This document shows positions 16,494 through 24,649 of a stretch of 64,000 nt of DNA, one piece after another. The position numbers and the translations under genes were made by a program. Source of the DNA: CAYUPI01 sp964446585 (lineage in GTDB: Bacteria; Verrucomicrobiota; Verrucomicrobiia; Limisphaerales; UBA8199); the NCBI GenBank assembly GCA_964446585.1, contig CAYUPI010000032.1, positions 3,261-67,260 of the forward strand. The letters run 5' to 3'. The first letter of the stretch is position 1. The number at the start of each line of letters is the position of its first letter. The notes below the pieces were generated by a model. That model was not told the DNA's origin and searched no databases. It saw nothing but the letters and a program-made list of their open reading frames with translations.

Positions 16494-17351
16494 TCATTGC
16501 GGGTTCTCGCCGCGCTCAGCGGCGGCCCGGCGCCGAAGTCGTTCAAGCACATCGTTTCCACTCCCGCTTGGAGGCGCCGCCGTTTCGGCGGTGGCGGGCT
16601 CTTGCGGGTCGGCCACGTCCAAGGGCGGCGTGCCTCCATCAGGTGTGGGCGCAGGCTGTAACTCGCCGCCGGGGGCGCCAGGCAGAGCGCTTTGCTCCCC
16701 AAAACCGGCCGGTCGGCGCGAACCAACCGGGGCCGAAAAGCGCGAAGAACCGCTTGGCGCGGCGGTCTCCGATCTCTCCGACACGCGCCACTCGCCTTCT
16801 TCGCCCTGTGCCAACTGCATCCCTACGCGTAGCTCGACCTGGTTGCTGGGCGACGCCAGCTTTACAAACGCAGGCTGGATCGCAGCCACCTTGAACCCGG
16901 CAATGGTTTCGTCCTGCTTCAAGACCTTGCGATAATCGGAACTGCTGCCATCGAAAAAAGCAAACAAGCCTTTTTCATAACTCATGGTTCCGACCAAGGC
17001 GAATGATTCAGCCCTGATGGCGGTTCCAGATCCACGTTCCCGTCGAACGTATCGAGTCGAGCGGCGTGGGTTGAAGATGTTCCGATCCGTGACAATGCGG
17101 AAGGAGGAATAATCGAAGCGGGCGGGAGTGTTGGTGGACTGGGCATCGGCAATCCAAAGTCCAAAGTCCAAAGTCCAAAGTCCGAGAAGAAGCAGGGGCA
17201 TCACCGGACATCGAATATCCAACTTCGATGACTTGTACCTTCTGCGTTCCCCGCAACGAGCGACCCTCAACCCTCGCCCGTTGAGGCTTGGAGATTGGGG
17301 CTTCTCTGGAGCTTGGAGCTTGGGATTTGGAGCTTTTCTGTCGAGGTTCAT
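16494..17351 (-). CDS. GspC-like/PilP-like inner-membrane or periplasmic T2SS protein
   Basis: 285 residues. The ATG overlaps the gspM stop as ATGA, so the start is well supported, yet the first about 66 residues are the translation of a heptamer hairpin. The hydrophobic signal/anchor (MPLLLLGLWTLDFGLWIADAQS, about residues 51-72) is itself partly encoded by four tandem 7-bp units. The mature part has VTDRNIFNPRR followed by FALVGTMSYEKGLFAFFDGSSSDYRKVLKQDETIAGFKVAAIQPAFVKL, a pattern like the homology region of GspC and PilP that contacts the secretin N0 domain. The C-terminus is Pro/Ala-rich. It lies immediately before the secretin N-domain gene, fitting this role. Assignment to GspC is by pattern and position, not by strong identity. 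Confidence 0.65.
   Translation of the reverse strand: MNLDRKAPNPKLQAPEKPQSPSLNGRGLRVARCGERRRYKSSKLDIRCPVMPLLLLGLWTLDFGLWIADAQSTNTPARFDYSSFRIVTDRNIFNPRRSTRYVRRERGSGTAIRAESFALVGTMSYEKGLFAFFDGSSSDYRKVLKQDETIAGFKVAAIQPAFVKLASPSNQVELRVGMQLAQGEEGEWRVSERSETAAPSGSSRFSAPVGSRRPAGFGEQSALPGAPGGELQPAPTPDGGTPPLDVADPQEPATAETAAPPSGSGNDVLERLRRRAAAERGENPQ
17153..17335. repeat. Facing heptamer arrays (hairpin) at gspM/gspC-like junction
   Basis: Left array: four perfect TCCAAAG units at 17153-17180. Right array: GGAGCTT, GGAGCTT, GGGATTT, GGAGCTT at 17308-17335. The CCAA and TTGG cores face each other, giving a 183-bp imperfect palindrome. It lies wholly inside the 5' coding part of the GspC-like gene. Confidence 0.85.
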
Positions 17352-17887
17352 GGTTGTTTCTCCTGTGGTGTCAACACCAGCCCGCTCACTTGCAAGCCCA
17401 AGGCGAGCTGCTGACCTTCATTGTCACGCGCACTCAGCTCGACGATTTCGAATTTCAAGACCGGAGAGCCCTTTTCCATATCGTAGAGAAAGTGGCTGAG
17501 CGAACTGAGCGTGCCAGCCGCTTCGACGCGGCATTGCAGGGTCATGTAATCGTCCGCATCGTGTTTCCACTGCGGGTTGATTGACGTGATGCTGATCCGG
17601 TTAGTTTGGGACCAGCGGTCGAAAGCGCCAAGGACCTGTTGCTCGGCCAGGGAAGGATTATTCGGCAGCGTCTTTCGGCGCATCTGCTCCCAGCGCCCGC
17701 GCAGGCTTTGTTCGCGGCGCACCAACTGACTCCCGTTCTCCACTTTCCGGCGCAGCTCCGCTATCTGCTTCGCCCGCTCAGTCCAGAGTTTGCCCAACGG
17801 CGAGAGGATGGCTTTGTCGGCGACAAACAGCGCCACCACTGCCATGGCCAGGATCATAAGGAGTTGCTGGCGATTCTTAATTTTCAC
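17348..17887 (-). CDS. gspM: GspM/PilO-like inner-membrane T2SS protein
   Basis: 179 residues from a GTG at 17887 that overlaps the last codons of gspL (11 bp) and has GGGAGGG five nucleotides upstream; a longer reading to 17989 would overlap gspL by over 100 bp and is less likely. One membrane helix (QLLMILAMAVVALFVADKAILSPLG, about residues 6-30), a coiled-coil stretch (KLWTERAKQIAELRRKVENGSQLVRREQSLRGRWEQM) and a ferredoxin-like C-terminal domain. This is the GspM/PilO layout: a short cytoplasmic tail, one helix, coiled coil and periplasmic domain, which pairs with GspL at the assembly platform. Identity to named GspM is weak; position between GspL and the GspC-like gene supports it. Confidence 0.75.
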   Translation of the reverse strand: MKIKNRQQLLMILAMAVVALFVADKAILSPLGKLWTERAKQIAELRRKVENGSQLVRREQSLRGRWEQMRRKTLPNNPSLAEQQVLGAFDRWSQTNRISITSINPQWKHDADDYMTLQCRVEAAGTLSSLSHFLYDMEKGSPVLKFEIVELSARDNEGQQLALGLQVSGLVLTPQEKQP

Positions 17888-19337
17888 TTTTCCCTCCCTC
17901 AGACCAATGAAAATCGAATGTGAACTGCAGCGGCGCTTTCGTGCCGCGAATGGAGACGAGTCGGACATCGGAAATACCGGCGCCAGCACGCAACTTCTCC
18001 AACGTCTTCAGCAGCGACTGGTGGTCGCGCGTCGTACCCGTGCATGTCACCGTGTTCAGGTCGCGAATCTCGACGCTCTTGGCCGTGACGACACCATCTT
18101 CGGGGAAGGCTGTAGTGAGCTGGCGCAGAATGGTCAATCCTTTCACGGATTCGTCGAACCACGGCCGGTACTGATGAATTTGCTGGGTGACGCCTTCGAG
18201 ATCGCGGACGTTGGGCGCCATGGCTGTCCATTGCGAGCGCAGGCGCATGAGCTGCCATTGCTGATAAAGAAACGCACCAGCGGCGATGAAGAGGACGGCG
18301 CCGGCCGCGGCGCCCGCCAGGCGCCATCGGCCGGAAGAATAACGGGTGGCCATCTGCTGCCAGGCCGTCACGCGGGGCGGCATCAATTCGAAGGACGCTT
18401 TGCGGCCGGCCAAATACCTCGCGGCCAGACTCAACGCCGGAGTCACCGGTGCGTCCGCAGGGACCTGCAGCCCGAATTCATCTCGCGGGTACCGGGCCAC
18501 CACCTCCACTTTCAATCCCATGGGCTCGAGGCGCAGCTCCATTTCGTCGGCCAATTGCTGGGCCGGGGCAGGCGGACCGAAGATGAAGGCGCGGCGTACC
18601 GTCTCGCGTAGCCCGGTGGGCAATTGGCCAAGGGTGATGCGCGTTTCGCGCGCGACCACATCCGCATGCAGCGTCTTCTGGCTGCCCTGCAACTCGAGCG
18701 TGCCTTCGAGAGCACGTAAGGCCGCTACACCGCCGCCGCCGGTTATTTGCAAACCTACGTGAGTTTCTCCAATCGCCAGCGTCAGCGCGCCCTTCGATGG
18801 GTCAGCGCCGGGTGGCTGCAGGGCCGCAATCCCCAGTGAAAAACTGATCGGTTTGAGCTTTGCCACTCGCAACGCTCGCTCCAGCAGCTCCAGATGATTC
18901 TTTGGAATCCCCACCAGAAGCGCCTGCTGTTTTTCTCCGGGTGGATGGCAGCGCGACGCCGCGTAATGCAGCGTCACCACATCGGAGGCAAAGCCGCGTT
19001 CGGCCTCGATTTGCAGGAAGCTGGCCACGTCCTCCTCGACCAAATCGGGCACCTCGGCGTGAGTCGTGAGTGCCCACTTTAATGGCAGGCCCACGACGCA
19101 GTGCCGCTCGCGCACGCCGGCAGCATCCAAATGGTTGCGAATTTCGCGGCCCACCAATTCGGCGTCCGCCGTCAGTGGATCGAGCGAGAGCGACACGGAG
19201 AAGGAGCGCTGGACTTCCAGCGAGCCATTGGTGCGGCGCAGAACGACCCCATCAAGAAGGCTGCCATCCAGCGCCAGCCCGAGCAGGCTGGTTAGTCGCC
19301 GCTGTTTCCGCGAATTCAAATGGAGTAAATCGATCAT
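17877..19337 (-). CDS. gspL: GspL-like assembly-platform protein (PilM-like + PilN-like fusion)
   Basis: 486 residues. The ATG overlaps the gspK stop as ATGA. The N-terminal about 340 residues have an actin-like PilM fold pattern (LGLALDGSLLDGVVLRR, VVGLPLKWALTTHAEVP, LQIEAERGF, ALLVGIPKNHLELLERALRVAKLKPISFSLGIAAL, LTLAIGETHVGLQI). One membrane helix follows (LAGAAAGAVLFIAAGAFLYQQWQ, about 345-367), then a coiled coil and a periplasmic PilN/GspL-type domain (LTILRQLTTAFPEDGVVTAKSVEIRDLNTVTCTGT). GspL links the cytoplasmic ATPase GspE to the membrane platform. It is one of two PilM-fold proteins in the window, the other being at 49111-51003. Confidence 0.85.
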   Translation of the reverse strand: MIDLLHLNSRKQRRLTSLLGLALDGSLLDGVVLRRTNGSLEVQRSFSVSLSLDPLTADAELVGREIRNHLDAAGVRERHCVVGLPLKWALTTHAEVPDLVEEDVASFLQIEAERGFASDVVTLHYAASRCHPPGEKQQALLVGIPKNHLELLERALRVAKLKPISFSLGIAALQPPGADPSKGALTLAIGETHVGLQITGGGGVAALRALEGTLELQGSQKTLHADVVARETRITLGQLPTGLRETVRRAFIFGPPAPAQQLADEMELRLEPMGLKVEVVARYPRDEFGLQVPADAPVTPALSLAARYLAGRKASFELMPPRVTAWQQMATRYSSGRWRLAGAAAGAVLFIAAGAFLYQQWQLMRLRSQWTAMAPNVRDLEGVTQQIHQYRPWFDESVKGLTILRQLTTAFPEDGVVTAKSVEIRDLNTVTCTGTTRDHQSLLKTLEKLRAGAGISDVRLVSIRGTKAPLQFTFDFHWSEGGKSEN

Positions 19338-20932
19338 CGATTTGCTTTGGCTAACAGCCAGGTGTCGCGGACTTCGTTTCCCAAAGCCCAGCCCAAGTGG
19401 GTAAGGTCCTGGCGAAAAATAATTTTCGGCGTCCCATCGCTCGTATCGAACACGAATCGGATGCGGCGATACCCTCTTCCATTGGGGCCGAGAGCGGCGA
19501 CATCGGCGCTGACCTGGAAAGTCTGGGTCGTGATGCAGTCCGTGGCCTCGAGGGCGTCGAGCACCGCGGAGTTGCTCTCACCCAGCGCCTCGACCACCCA
19601 GGCGATTGAAGCAAGTTTGTCAGGATTCGTCTGGCGATAAGTCACCAGCGTCTGGCCCAGGCCAGGATTGGAATTCAGCCCCGGCAGGGCTTCGAGCACC
19701 GTCGCGCTGGCAGTGTTCACATTGATTCGGCCATTGATATAGGCGCCATTGGTCACTGTGAGGGCATTGGCGATTTTAGCGAACTCGTCCGCGGTCATTT
19801 TGCTGCGGCGATAGAACTGCAGCGGGCTGGTGAAGCTCAGGATGACGGTGCCGCCCTGGCCGCCAGCTGGTCCACCGCGACCGCCGGCGCCACCGCGACC
19901 GGCCGGACCTCGGCCCGTGCTCAGCAGCCCCAAATTGCCCAGGATGACATTGGCACGGGCCGAGCCCAGCGCGTTTTGCAACAACGTGGGCAATGAGCCC
20001 GTGGCGGTCACGACTCGTATGTCCACGCGCGCCGTTCCATTGCTGTATGTATTCGGCTCTCGGCTACAGACCGTCACAAAGTCCAGGACGCCCGGCTCCA
20101 AAACCCCGTTATGGTTTTCATCGTTTTCGTTCGGGTCCAATATGCCGTTGCGGTTCAGATCTTCCCCCGTCAGCGTCTCCATGTCGGCACCGAACAAAAG
20201 CCGCAACTCGTCCACCGTTTCGAAGGGAGAGCTCTTGCACTGATACGGTTGCGGTCGAGTCGCGTAGTAAGTCTGGTATGCGCCTGTGACATTGGTGTCG
20301 CGCCAATCCAGGATGGCCGAGACCAGCTCCGCATTGGCCCGAGGCAATGAAATCATCAAGCCCGCCAGCAGGTTGCTCGAAGCGGTGTTCAGGTTGACCT
20401 TGGCCGCCTCATCCAACAGGCCGAAGCTTAACTGGCCCGGGCCGGCGCTAAGCGTGTTTGTGTCGCGGCCGATCAGCCAGAAATGCGCCTCGCCGACGGG
20501 CACAGCTTCACTGAGATAACCGGCCGGGTCGGGGAACATTCCGTTCGATCCGTTCGACACCTGCGTCGCCAGGATGTAATTCACATACCGTGCTGCGCCG
20601 TCGATGGCCTGCTCCGCCGAAAGGCCCGACACGCGGCTGTCGGCGGCACGGAGCTCGAAGCTCATTGAATGCGCGAAGTAAAGCGCCATGCTGACCAGGC
20701 CAAAGGCAATCCAAAGGACGATGATGAAAGTGGAACCGCTTTCGCCGCCGAGACACCGCGAGATAAGACGGCGCTCACGGGGACGGAGCAAGAAATCCCA
20801 AATCCCAAATCCCAGATCCCAAAAAAATCTTGAACTCCAATCCCCAACAAGCGCGGAAGCTGGGAAAAACCCTTTAGCTTTGAAGGTTGGGATTTTTTTG
20901 GAATTTGGCTGTTGGAATTTGGAGTTTTTCAC
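19334..20932 (-). CDS. gspK: Type II secretion minor pseudopilin GspK
   Basis: 532 residues from a GTG at 20932 that overlaps the gspJ stop as GTGA; an ATG at 20983 would overlap gspJ by 55 bp. The first about 70 residues precede the pilin helix, and residues 2-47 are encoded by a heptamer hairpin (WDLGFGIWDF). The hydrophobic helix is GSTFIIVLWIAFGLVSMALYFAHS, with Gly-Ser at the probable cleavage site. The body has typical GspK features: AAKVNLNTASSNLLAGLM and RINVNTASATVLEALPGLNSNPGLGQTLVTYRQ (helix-hairpin-helix-like repeats), plus a calcium-type loop DLNRNGILDPNENDENHNGVLE and a Gly-rich loop (GRGGAGGRGGPAGGQGG). GspK caps the pseudopilus tip with GspI and GspJ. Confidence 0.9.
   Translation of the reverse strand: MKNSKFQQPNSKKIPTFKAKGFFPASALVGDWSSRFFWDLGFGIWDFLLRPRERRLISRCLGGESGSTFIIVLWIAFGLVSMALYFAHSMSFELRAADSRVSGLSAEQAIDGAARYVNYILATQVSNGSNGMFPDPAGYLSEAVPVGEAHFWLIGRDTNTLSAGPGQLSFGLLDEAAKVNLNTASSNLLAGLMISLPRANAELVSAILDWRDTNVTGAYQTYYATRPQPYQCKSSPFETVDELRLLFGADMETLTGEDLNRNGILDPNENDENHNGVLEPGVLDFVTVCSREPNTYSNGTARVDIRVVTATGSLPTLLQNALGSARANVILGNLGLLSTGRGPAGRGGAGGRGGPAGGQGGTVILSFTSPLQFYRRSKMTADEFAKIANALTVTNGAYINGRINVNTASATVLEALPGLNSNPGLGQTLVTYRQTNPDKLASIAWVVEALGESNSAVLDALEATDCITTQTFQVSADVAALGPNGRGYRRIRFVFDTSDGTPKIIFRQDLTHLGWALGNEVRDTWLLAKANR
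20794..20927. repeat. Facing heptamer arrays (hairpin) at gspJ/gspK junction
   Basis: Left: AATCCCA three times then GATCCCA, 20794-20821. Right: GGAATTT, GGCTGTT, GGAATTT, GGAGTTT at 20900-20927, preceded by GGGATTT at 20889. The two arrays are in opposite orientation and the whole lies within the translated leader of gspK, ending 2 bp from the gspJ stop. Confidence 0.85.
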
Positions 20933-21702
20933 TGCGTCCCTCCCGTGCTCGCACTCTGTATTTGATTGGTCCGCGACTGACAAACCAATGGCACGACCAT
21001 CTCAAAAGGTTGCTGCAGGCGCACATCTGCCGCGGCCGTACCGCCAAGCTGAATACGGACGCGGACCGCCGTGGGCAGGTTGGTATTGCTGAGACTGGTG
21101 TCCCAGGACTCCTGCCAGTCGTAGCCGTCGTAGCAGGAGATTTCCAGGCCGTGGACGTCTCCCAGCAAGAATTGCTCTTCCGGTTCCGGGATGCCCGTTG
21201 CCAGCAGGTTGCGATAGACACTGCGGATCAATTCCTGTCCGGTGCCGCCGCTGGGGGAACTCGGCTCGCGCAGCTCATAACTGACTTCCTGGATATCGCC
21301 CCAGGACTTCTTGTCATCAATCTTTCCAGTCGAGGTAAAAAATTGGAGCCGGTAATTCTGGCCGATGCCACCGCTGAGTTGCTCGCTCTTAAAGTCGCCG
21401 ACGAGGGCAAATGTGCCTCCCGGTGGCAGCGCGCCTTGCAGGTCGCGCCGCAGATAAGCCAGCGCCTGGTGCAAAGGCGCGGATTCGTCCAGCATCGCCG
21501 TGGTCCGGTCGCGCAATCGGATGGCACTGTAAAAAACGCTGCCGATGCCGCCCAGGACGATTGCCGACACCACGAGCGCGAGCATGACCTCCATCAGCGT
21601 GAAGGCGGAGGCGGGTCCCTTCTCATCCTTACTCGTACTCTTACTCTCAGTAGTAGTCTCCATTCCTCCCTGCCGGAGATTAAGATTAGGAGGAAGCATC
21701 AT
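20929..21702 (-). CDS. gspJ: Type II secretion minor pseudopilin GspJ
   Basis: 257 residues. The ATG at 21702 has AAGGAG four to five nt upstream, overlapping the gspI stop; a second ATG at 21663 is possible. Leader of about 33 residues, then the prepilin site ASA/FTLMEVMLALVVSAIVLGGIGSVFYSAI with Ala rather than Gly at -1 and Glu at +5. The C-terminal part (AYLRRDLQGALPPGG, VSYELREP, ELIRSVYRNLLA, LLGDVHGLEISCYDGYDWQESWD, LPTAVRVRIQLGG) is characteristic of GspJ, which sits below GspK at the pseudopilus tip. Next gene overlaps by GTGA. Confidence 0.9.
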   Translation of the reverse strand: MMLPPNLNLRQGGMETTTESKSTSKDEKGPASAFTLMEVMLALVVSAIVLGGIGSVFYSAIRLRDRTTAMLDESAPLHQALAYLRRDLQGALPPGGTFALVGDFKSEQLSGGIGQNYRLQFFTSTGKIDDKKSWGDIQEVSYELREPSSPSGGTGQELIRSVYRNLLATGIPEPEEQFLLGDVHGLEISCYDGYDWQESWDTSLSNTNLPTAVRVRIQLGGTAAADVRLQQPFEMVVPLVCQSRTNQIQSASTGGTQ

Positions 21703-21710
21703 ACCACTCC

Positions 21711-22133
21711 TTATTGCGTCGTGCTCTGAGACGAAGGCGTCGAACTGTCCACCAGCGTGCTGAATTTGACTGAGTAATCGCGCCCTTGCGCCGAATAAGT
21801 GACTTCGGCCGAAAGCAGCCGGATAACGCCTTGGTTAGGGTCTTTGTCCCACGGGTCGTTGCGCAGTGTCCAACGATAATCGCGCACGCCTTGCCGGATG
21901 GTGCCGTTCTGGACCGTGGTATTCCAGTTGGTAGTGACGAGGTTCTCGTTGAGGATTCGTTCAGCGACCAGCGCCGCCTCGCCCTTGCGGGCGGCCACCT
22001 CGCCGGCGCGACTGGCGAGATGCAGGCCTTCAAGTGCCACGGGAATAAGAATCGCCATGAACACAAGCGACGCCAGCACTTCCGCCAGCGTGAAGGCGGA
22101 CGATCGTTTAGCTTTGCCGGTTCCGAATCTCAT
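21711..22133 (-). CDS. gspI: Type II secretion minor pseudopilin GspI
   Basis: 140 residues. Short basic leader MRFGTGKAKRSSA, then FTLAEVLASLVFMAILIPVALEGLHLA: the pilin helix with Ala at -1 and Glu at +5. The rest (AALVAERILNENLVTTNW, DYRWTLRNDPWDKDPN, RLLSAEVTYSAQGRDYSVKFSTLV) fits GspI, which nucleates the tip with GspJ and GspK. Its start overlaps the gspH end by 26 bp and its stop is 8 bp before the gspJ ATG, so translation is probably coupled. Confidence 0.88.
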   Translation of the reverse strand: MRFGTGKAKRSSAFTLAEVLASLVFMAILIPVALEGLHLASRAGEVAARKGEAALVAERILNENLVTTNWNTTVQNGTIRQGVRDYRWTLRNDPWDKDPNQGVIRLLSAEVTYSAQGRDYSVKFSTLVDSSTPSSQSTTQ

Positions 22134-22821
22134 AGCTCAAACGGTTGCGGGACAGTGCCAGCCAGATTGAAAGGCCATCGCGGCCGGTCAGGCGCAGCGT
22201 CTGCGGACTGGTCTCGCCGACGGACCCGTCCGGAAGGAACCGGATAGCGGGCAAGCTCGGATGATGGCTGCGGACAGGAGCTCCGCCGGTGGCACTCGCT
22301 GAAATTCCGGCCGCGGCTGTGAGGCTGCTTGGCGAGGAATTCTCGCCGGCCACTTCGAGCTGCATATCTTTATCGAGAGTGAAGCTGACCGCTTTGGCAT
22401 CGTTCGCCTCGTAACTGGGCTCAACCTCCAAACCATATGCGCTTTGCGCAGCGTCGAGCCACAGTTCCATCGGCAACCCCTCGGAAACTGCTCTGCTTTG
22501 GCCGTGGCGGGTAAGGGCCAGCAGGCGTCGGACTTCCGAATCCAGCGTGCGACCGCGAAAGAAACTGGCCAGGGCGGGAGCTGTGATCGAAACAGCGATC
22601 GTCAGGACGGTCATGACCAGAATCAGCTCGATGAGGGTGAAAGCGCGACGACGAGGAAGCTCCAAGCTCCAAGCTCCAAGCTCCAGAGAAGCTCCAAATC
22701 CTAAGTGCCAACGACCCGCTTCCCCGGCGGCCTGCCAGGGAATTTCGAGCTTGGAGCCTGGTGTTTCCCTGGAGCTTGGAGCTTGGAGGTTGGGACTTGC
22801 GCTGGACTGTGCCGTATTCAT
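22108..22821 (-). CDS. gspH: Type II secretion minor pseudopilin GspH
   Basis: 237 residues from ATG 22821 (20 bp after the gspG stop). The leader is unusually long, about 60 residues, because it contains a translated heptamer hairpin (GASLELGAWSLELPRRRA); the prepilin cleavage site RRRA/FTLIELILVMTVLTIAVSITAPALASFFRG follows directly. Ala at -1, Glu at +5. The C-terminal part (EVRRLLALTRHGQSRAVSEGLPMELWLDAAQSAYGLE, ALPAIRFLPDGSVGE) is the GspH/FimT pattern. Prepilin leaders are normally 5-30 residues, so whether this one is processed in the ordinary way is open. An internal start nearer the helix is not evident as ATG. Confidence 0.87.
   Translation of the reverse strand: MNTAQSSASPNLQAPSSRETPGSKLEIPWQAAGEAGRWHLGFGASLELGAWSLELPRRRAFTLIELILVMTVLTIAVSITAPALASFFRGRTLDSEVRRLLALTRHGQSRAVSEGLPMELWLDAAQSAYGLEVEPSYEANDAKAVSFTLDKDMQLEVAGENSSPSSLTAAAGISASATGGAPVRSHHPSLPAIRFLPDGSVGETSPQTLRLTGRDGLSIWLALSRNRLSYEIRNRQS
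22657..22798. repeat. Facing heptamer arrays (hairpin) in gspH leader
   Basis: Left: four AAGCTCC units at 22657-22684 and a fifth at 22689-22695. Right: GGAGCTT, GGAGCTT, GGAGGTT, GGGACTT at 22771-22798. Opposite orientation, 142 bp in total, translated within gspH between its ATG and the prepilin cleavage site. Confidence 0.87.
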
Positions 22822-22840
22822 GGCCGAAATCTTGACCGTC

Positions 22841-23290
22841 TCATCGCTTCTGTATTGTCCAGTTTCCAATCGGCGTTTCTTCTCCAGGAGGGCCCATCGA
22901 GCTCAGGTCATACGAAGTGGGATTATGTCGTCCGGGACACTCATAGACATAATCGTTACCCCAGGGATCCTTGGGCACGCTGTCCGCCTGGAGGTAGGGC
23001 CCTCGCCAGTTCTGCGCATCACGCGGCGCCGTGACCAGATCCTGCAGGCCGTTCTTACCCTTCGGGTAGTAACCGTTATCGACCTCGAACGCGTCGAGGG
23101 CGGTCTTGAAGGTCGAGATCTGCGTTGTCGCCGCAGCGATTTGCGCCTGCTTGGTCCGATTCGTAAACCTGGGAAGGACGATAGCGGCCAGGATGCCCAG
23201 GATAACGAGCACCAGCAGCAATTCTACCAACGTGAAGGCACGCAGGTGGAGGTTTTGAGTGGATTTAGTCGCGAGTTGTTGGGTTTTCAT
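22841..23290 (-). CDS. gspG: Type II secretion major pseudopilin GspG
   Basis: 149 residues. Leader MKTQQLATKSTQNLHLRA, cleavage before FTLVELLLVLVILGILAAIVLPRFTNRTKQAQIAAATTQISTFKTALDAFEVDNGYYPKGKNGLQDLVTAP. The last part is diagnostic of GspG: DNGYYP, and the later calcium-site region WRGPYLQADSVPKDPWGNDYVYECPGRHNPTSYDLSSMGPPG. The -1 residue is Ala. It polymerises into the periplasmic pseudopilus that pushes substrates through the secretin. It follows gspF by 94 bp. Confidence 0.95.
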   Translation of the reverse strand: MKTQQLATKSTQNLHLRAFTLVELLLVLVILGILAAIVLPRFTNRTKQAQIAAATTQISTFKTALDAFEVDNGYYPKGKNGLQDLVTAPRDAQNWRGPYLQADSVPKDPWGNDYVYECPGRHNPTSYDLSSMGPPGEETPIGNWTIQKR

Positions 23291-23384
23291 AGTTTGTTTT
23301 GGCCCGATGGACGGAAGCGCGGGAATTCGGAGTGTTGCGAAAATTCTTCCACCATTCCATTATTCCTGTGTTTCGTCGCGGGCG

Positions 23385-24632
23385 TCATTTGATGTAATCC
23401 TGTAATGTGAAAATGGGCAGCACCATGCTGATGAAAATCGTTCCGATGAACCCGGCGATGAAAAAAAGCATCAGAGGTTCCATGAGCGCCACGGCGGTTT
23501 TCAATTCCCGGTCCAGGTCCGACTCCGTGACATTGGCAATCCGGACCAATTCCTGATCGAGCCGGCCGCTTTCTTCCGCCACCGAGATCATCTCCAGGAC
23601 CGAGCTGGGAAACAGGCCCCTGCAGTTGCCCAGGCTTGCGCCCATTTGACCGCCCTGTTGCACCCGCTCGATCGATTCCGAGACCGCATCAACCAGAATT
23701 TGATTGCCGATGGATTTGCGGGCGACGTTCAATCCCTGCACCAGCGGCACGCCCGCTCCCAGCAGCGTGCCCAACATCCGGCAAAAGCGCGCCATGGCGA
23801 ACTCGGCCACCAAGGGACCGACGACCGGCGCGCGCAAAACCAATCCTTCCCAAACCCGGCGCCCCTTCTCGGACGTGAACCACGTCCGAAGGGTGATCCC
23901 GACGACCACCAGGCCCACCACAAGGAACGGACCATAGGACCGTACGATGTGACTGACGCCAATCACGATCTGTGTCGGCACCGGTAGCGCCGCGCCAAAT
24001 CCTTTGAAGATGCCCTGAAAACGCGGAATGAAAAACGTCAACAGAAAGATCAAAACGCCCAGCGCCAGCGCCAGCAAAATGCTCGGATACAACATCGCCG
24101 TCATCACTTTCGAGCGCAATTCCTTCTCACGCGACTGGAAATCGGCGATTTGAGCCAGCACCAGGTCCAGGAACCCGCCAGTTTCGCCCGCCTGCACCAT
24201 CGCTACGTACACTCTTGGGAAGATATTCGGCGACTTGGCCATAGCATCCGCCAGCGACATGCCGTCAACCACCAGATCATGGATTTCTTTCCATTTAGCC
24301 TTGGCGGCCGCAGTCGATGCTTCCTTGTAGAGAATCACCAGCGCGCGGCTTAGCGGCACCCCCGCCGCCAGCAAGCTCGAGAGCAGTCGCGTGAAATTCT
24401 CTAGCGCCCGCCCAGAGACTTTTTCCGATTCACGGCCGAAGGAAAGCGCCGACCAGCTCGCTGGTAGCAGGGTTTCCTTTGGCGCGCCGACCGCCGACGC
24501 TTCGGCCAGGCTTACCGGCCGCAGACCCAATCCTTCCATCTGCCGGAAGGCCTCCTGCCGGCCCGCGGCCTCCAGTTGGCCGTCGGCCAAAACTCCGTTG
24601 GCCTGTAATGCTCGATATTGAAAGAGGGGCAT
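23385..24632 (-). CDS. gspF: Type II secretion inner-membrane platform protein GspF
   Basis: 415 residues from ATG 24632, which gives the family N-terminus MPLFQYRALQANGVLADGQLEA; an upstream in-frame start at 24680 would add repeat-encoded residues. Two GspF domains with the usual three membrane helices: STAAKAKWKEIHDLVVDGMSLADAMAKSPNIFPRVYVAMVQAGETGGFLD... KVMTAMLYPSILLALALGVLIFLLTFFIPRF, and the second copy ...MLGTLLGAGVPLVQGLNVARKSIGNQILVDAV... ALMEPLMLFFIAGFIGTIFISMVLPIFTLQDYIK. Interacts with GspE and GspL. Separated from gspE by a 172-bp gap filled by a heptamer hairpin. Confidence 0.95.
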   Translation of the reverse strand: MPLFQYRALQANGVLADGQLEAAGRQEAFRQMEGLGLRPVSLAEASAVGAPKETLLPASWSALSFGRESEKVSGRALENFTRLLSSLLAAGVPLSRALVILYKEASTAAAKAKWKEIHDLVVDGMSLADAMAKSPNIFPRVYVAMVQAGETGGFLDLVLAQIADFQSREKELRSKVMTAMLYPSILLALALGVLIFLLTFFIPRFQGIFKGFGAALPVPTQIVIGVSHIVRSYGPFLVVGLVVVGITLRTWFTSEKGRRVWEGLVLRAPVVGPLVAEFAMARFCRMLGTLLGAGVPLVQGLNVARKSIGNQILVDAVSESIERVQQGGQMGASLGNCRGLFPSSVLEMISVAEESGRLDQELVRIANVTESDLDRELKTAVALMEPLMLFFIAGFIGTIFISMVLPIFTLQDYIK

Positions 24633-24649
24633 AATCCTTAAGCACCAAA

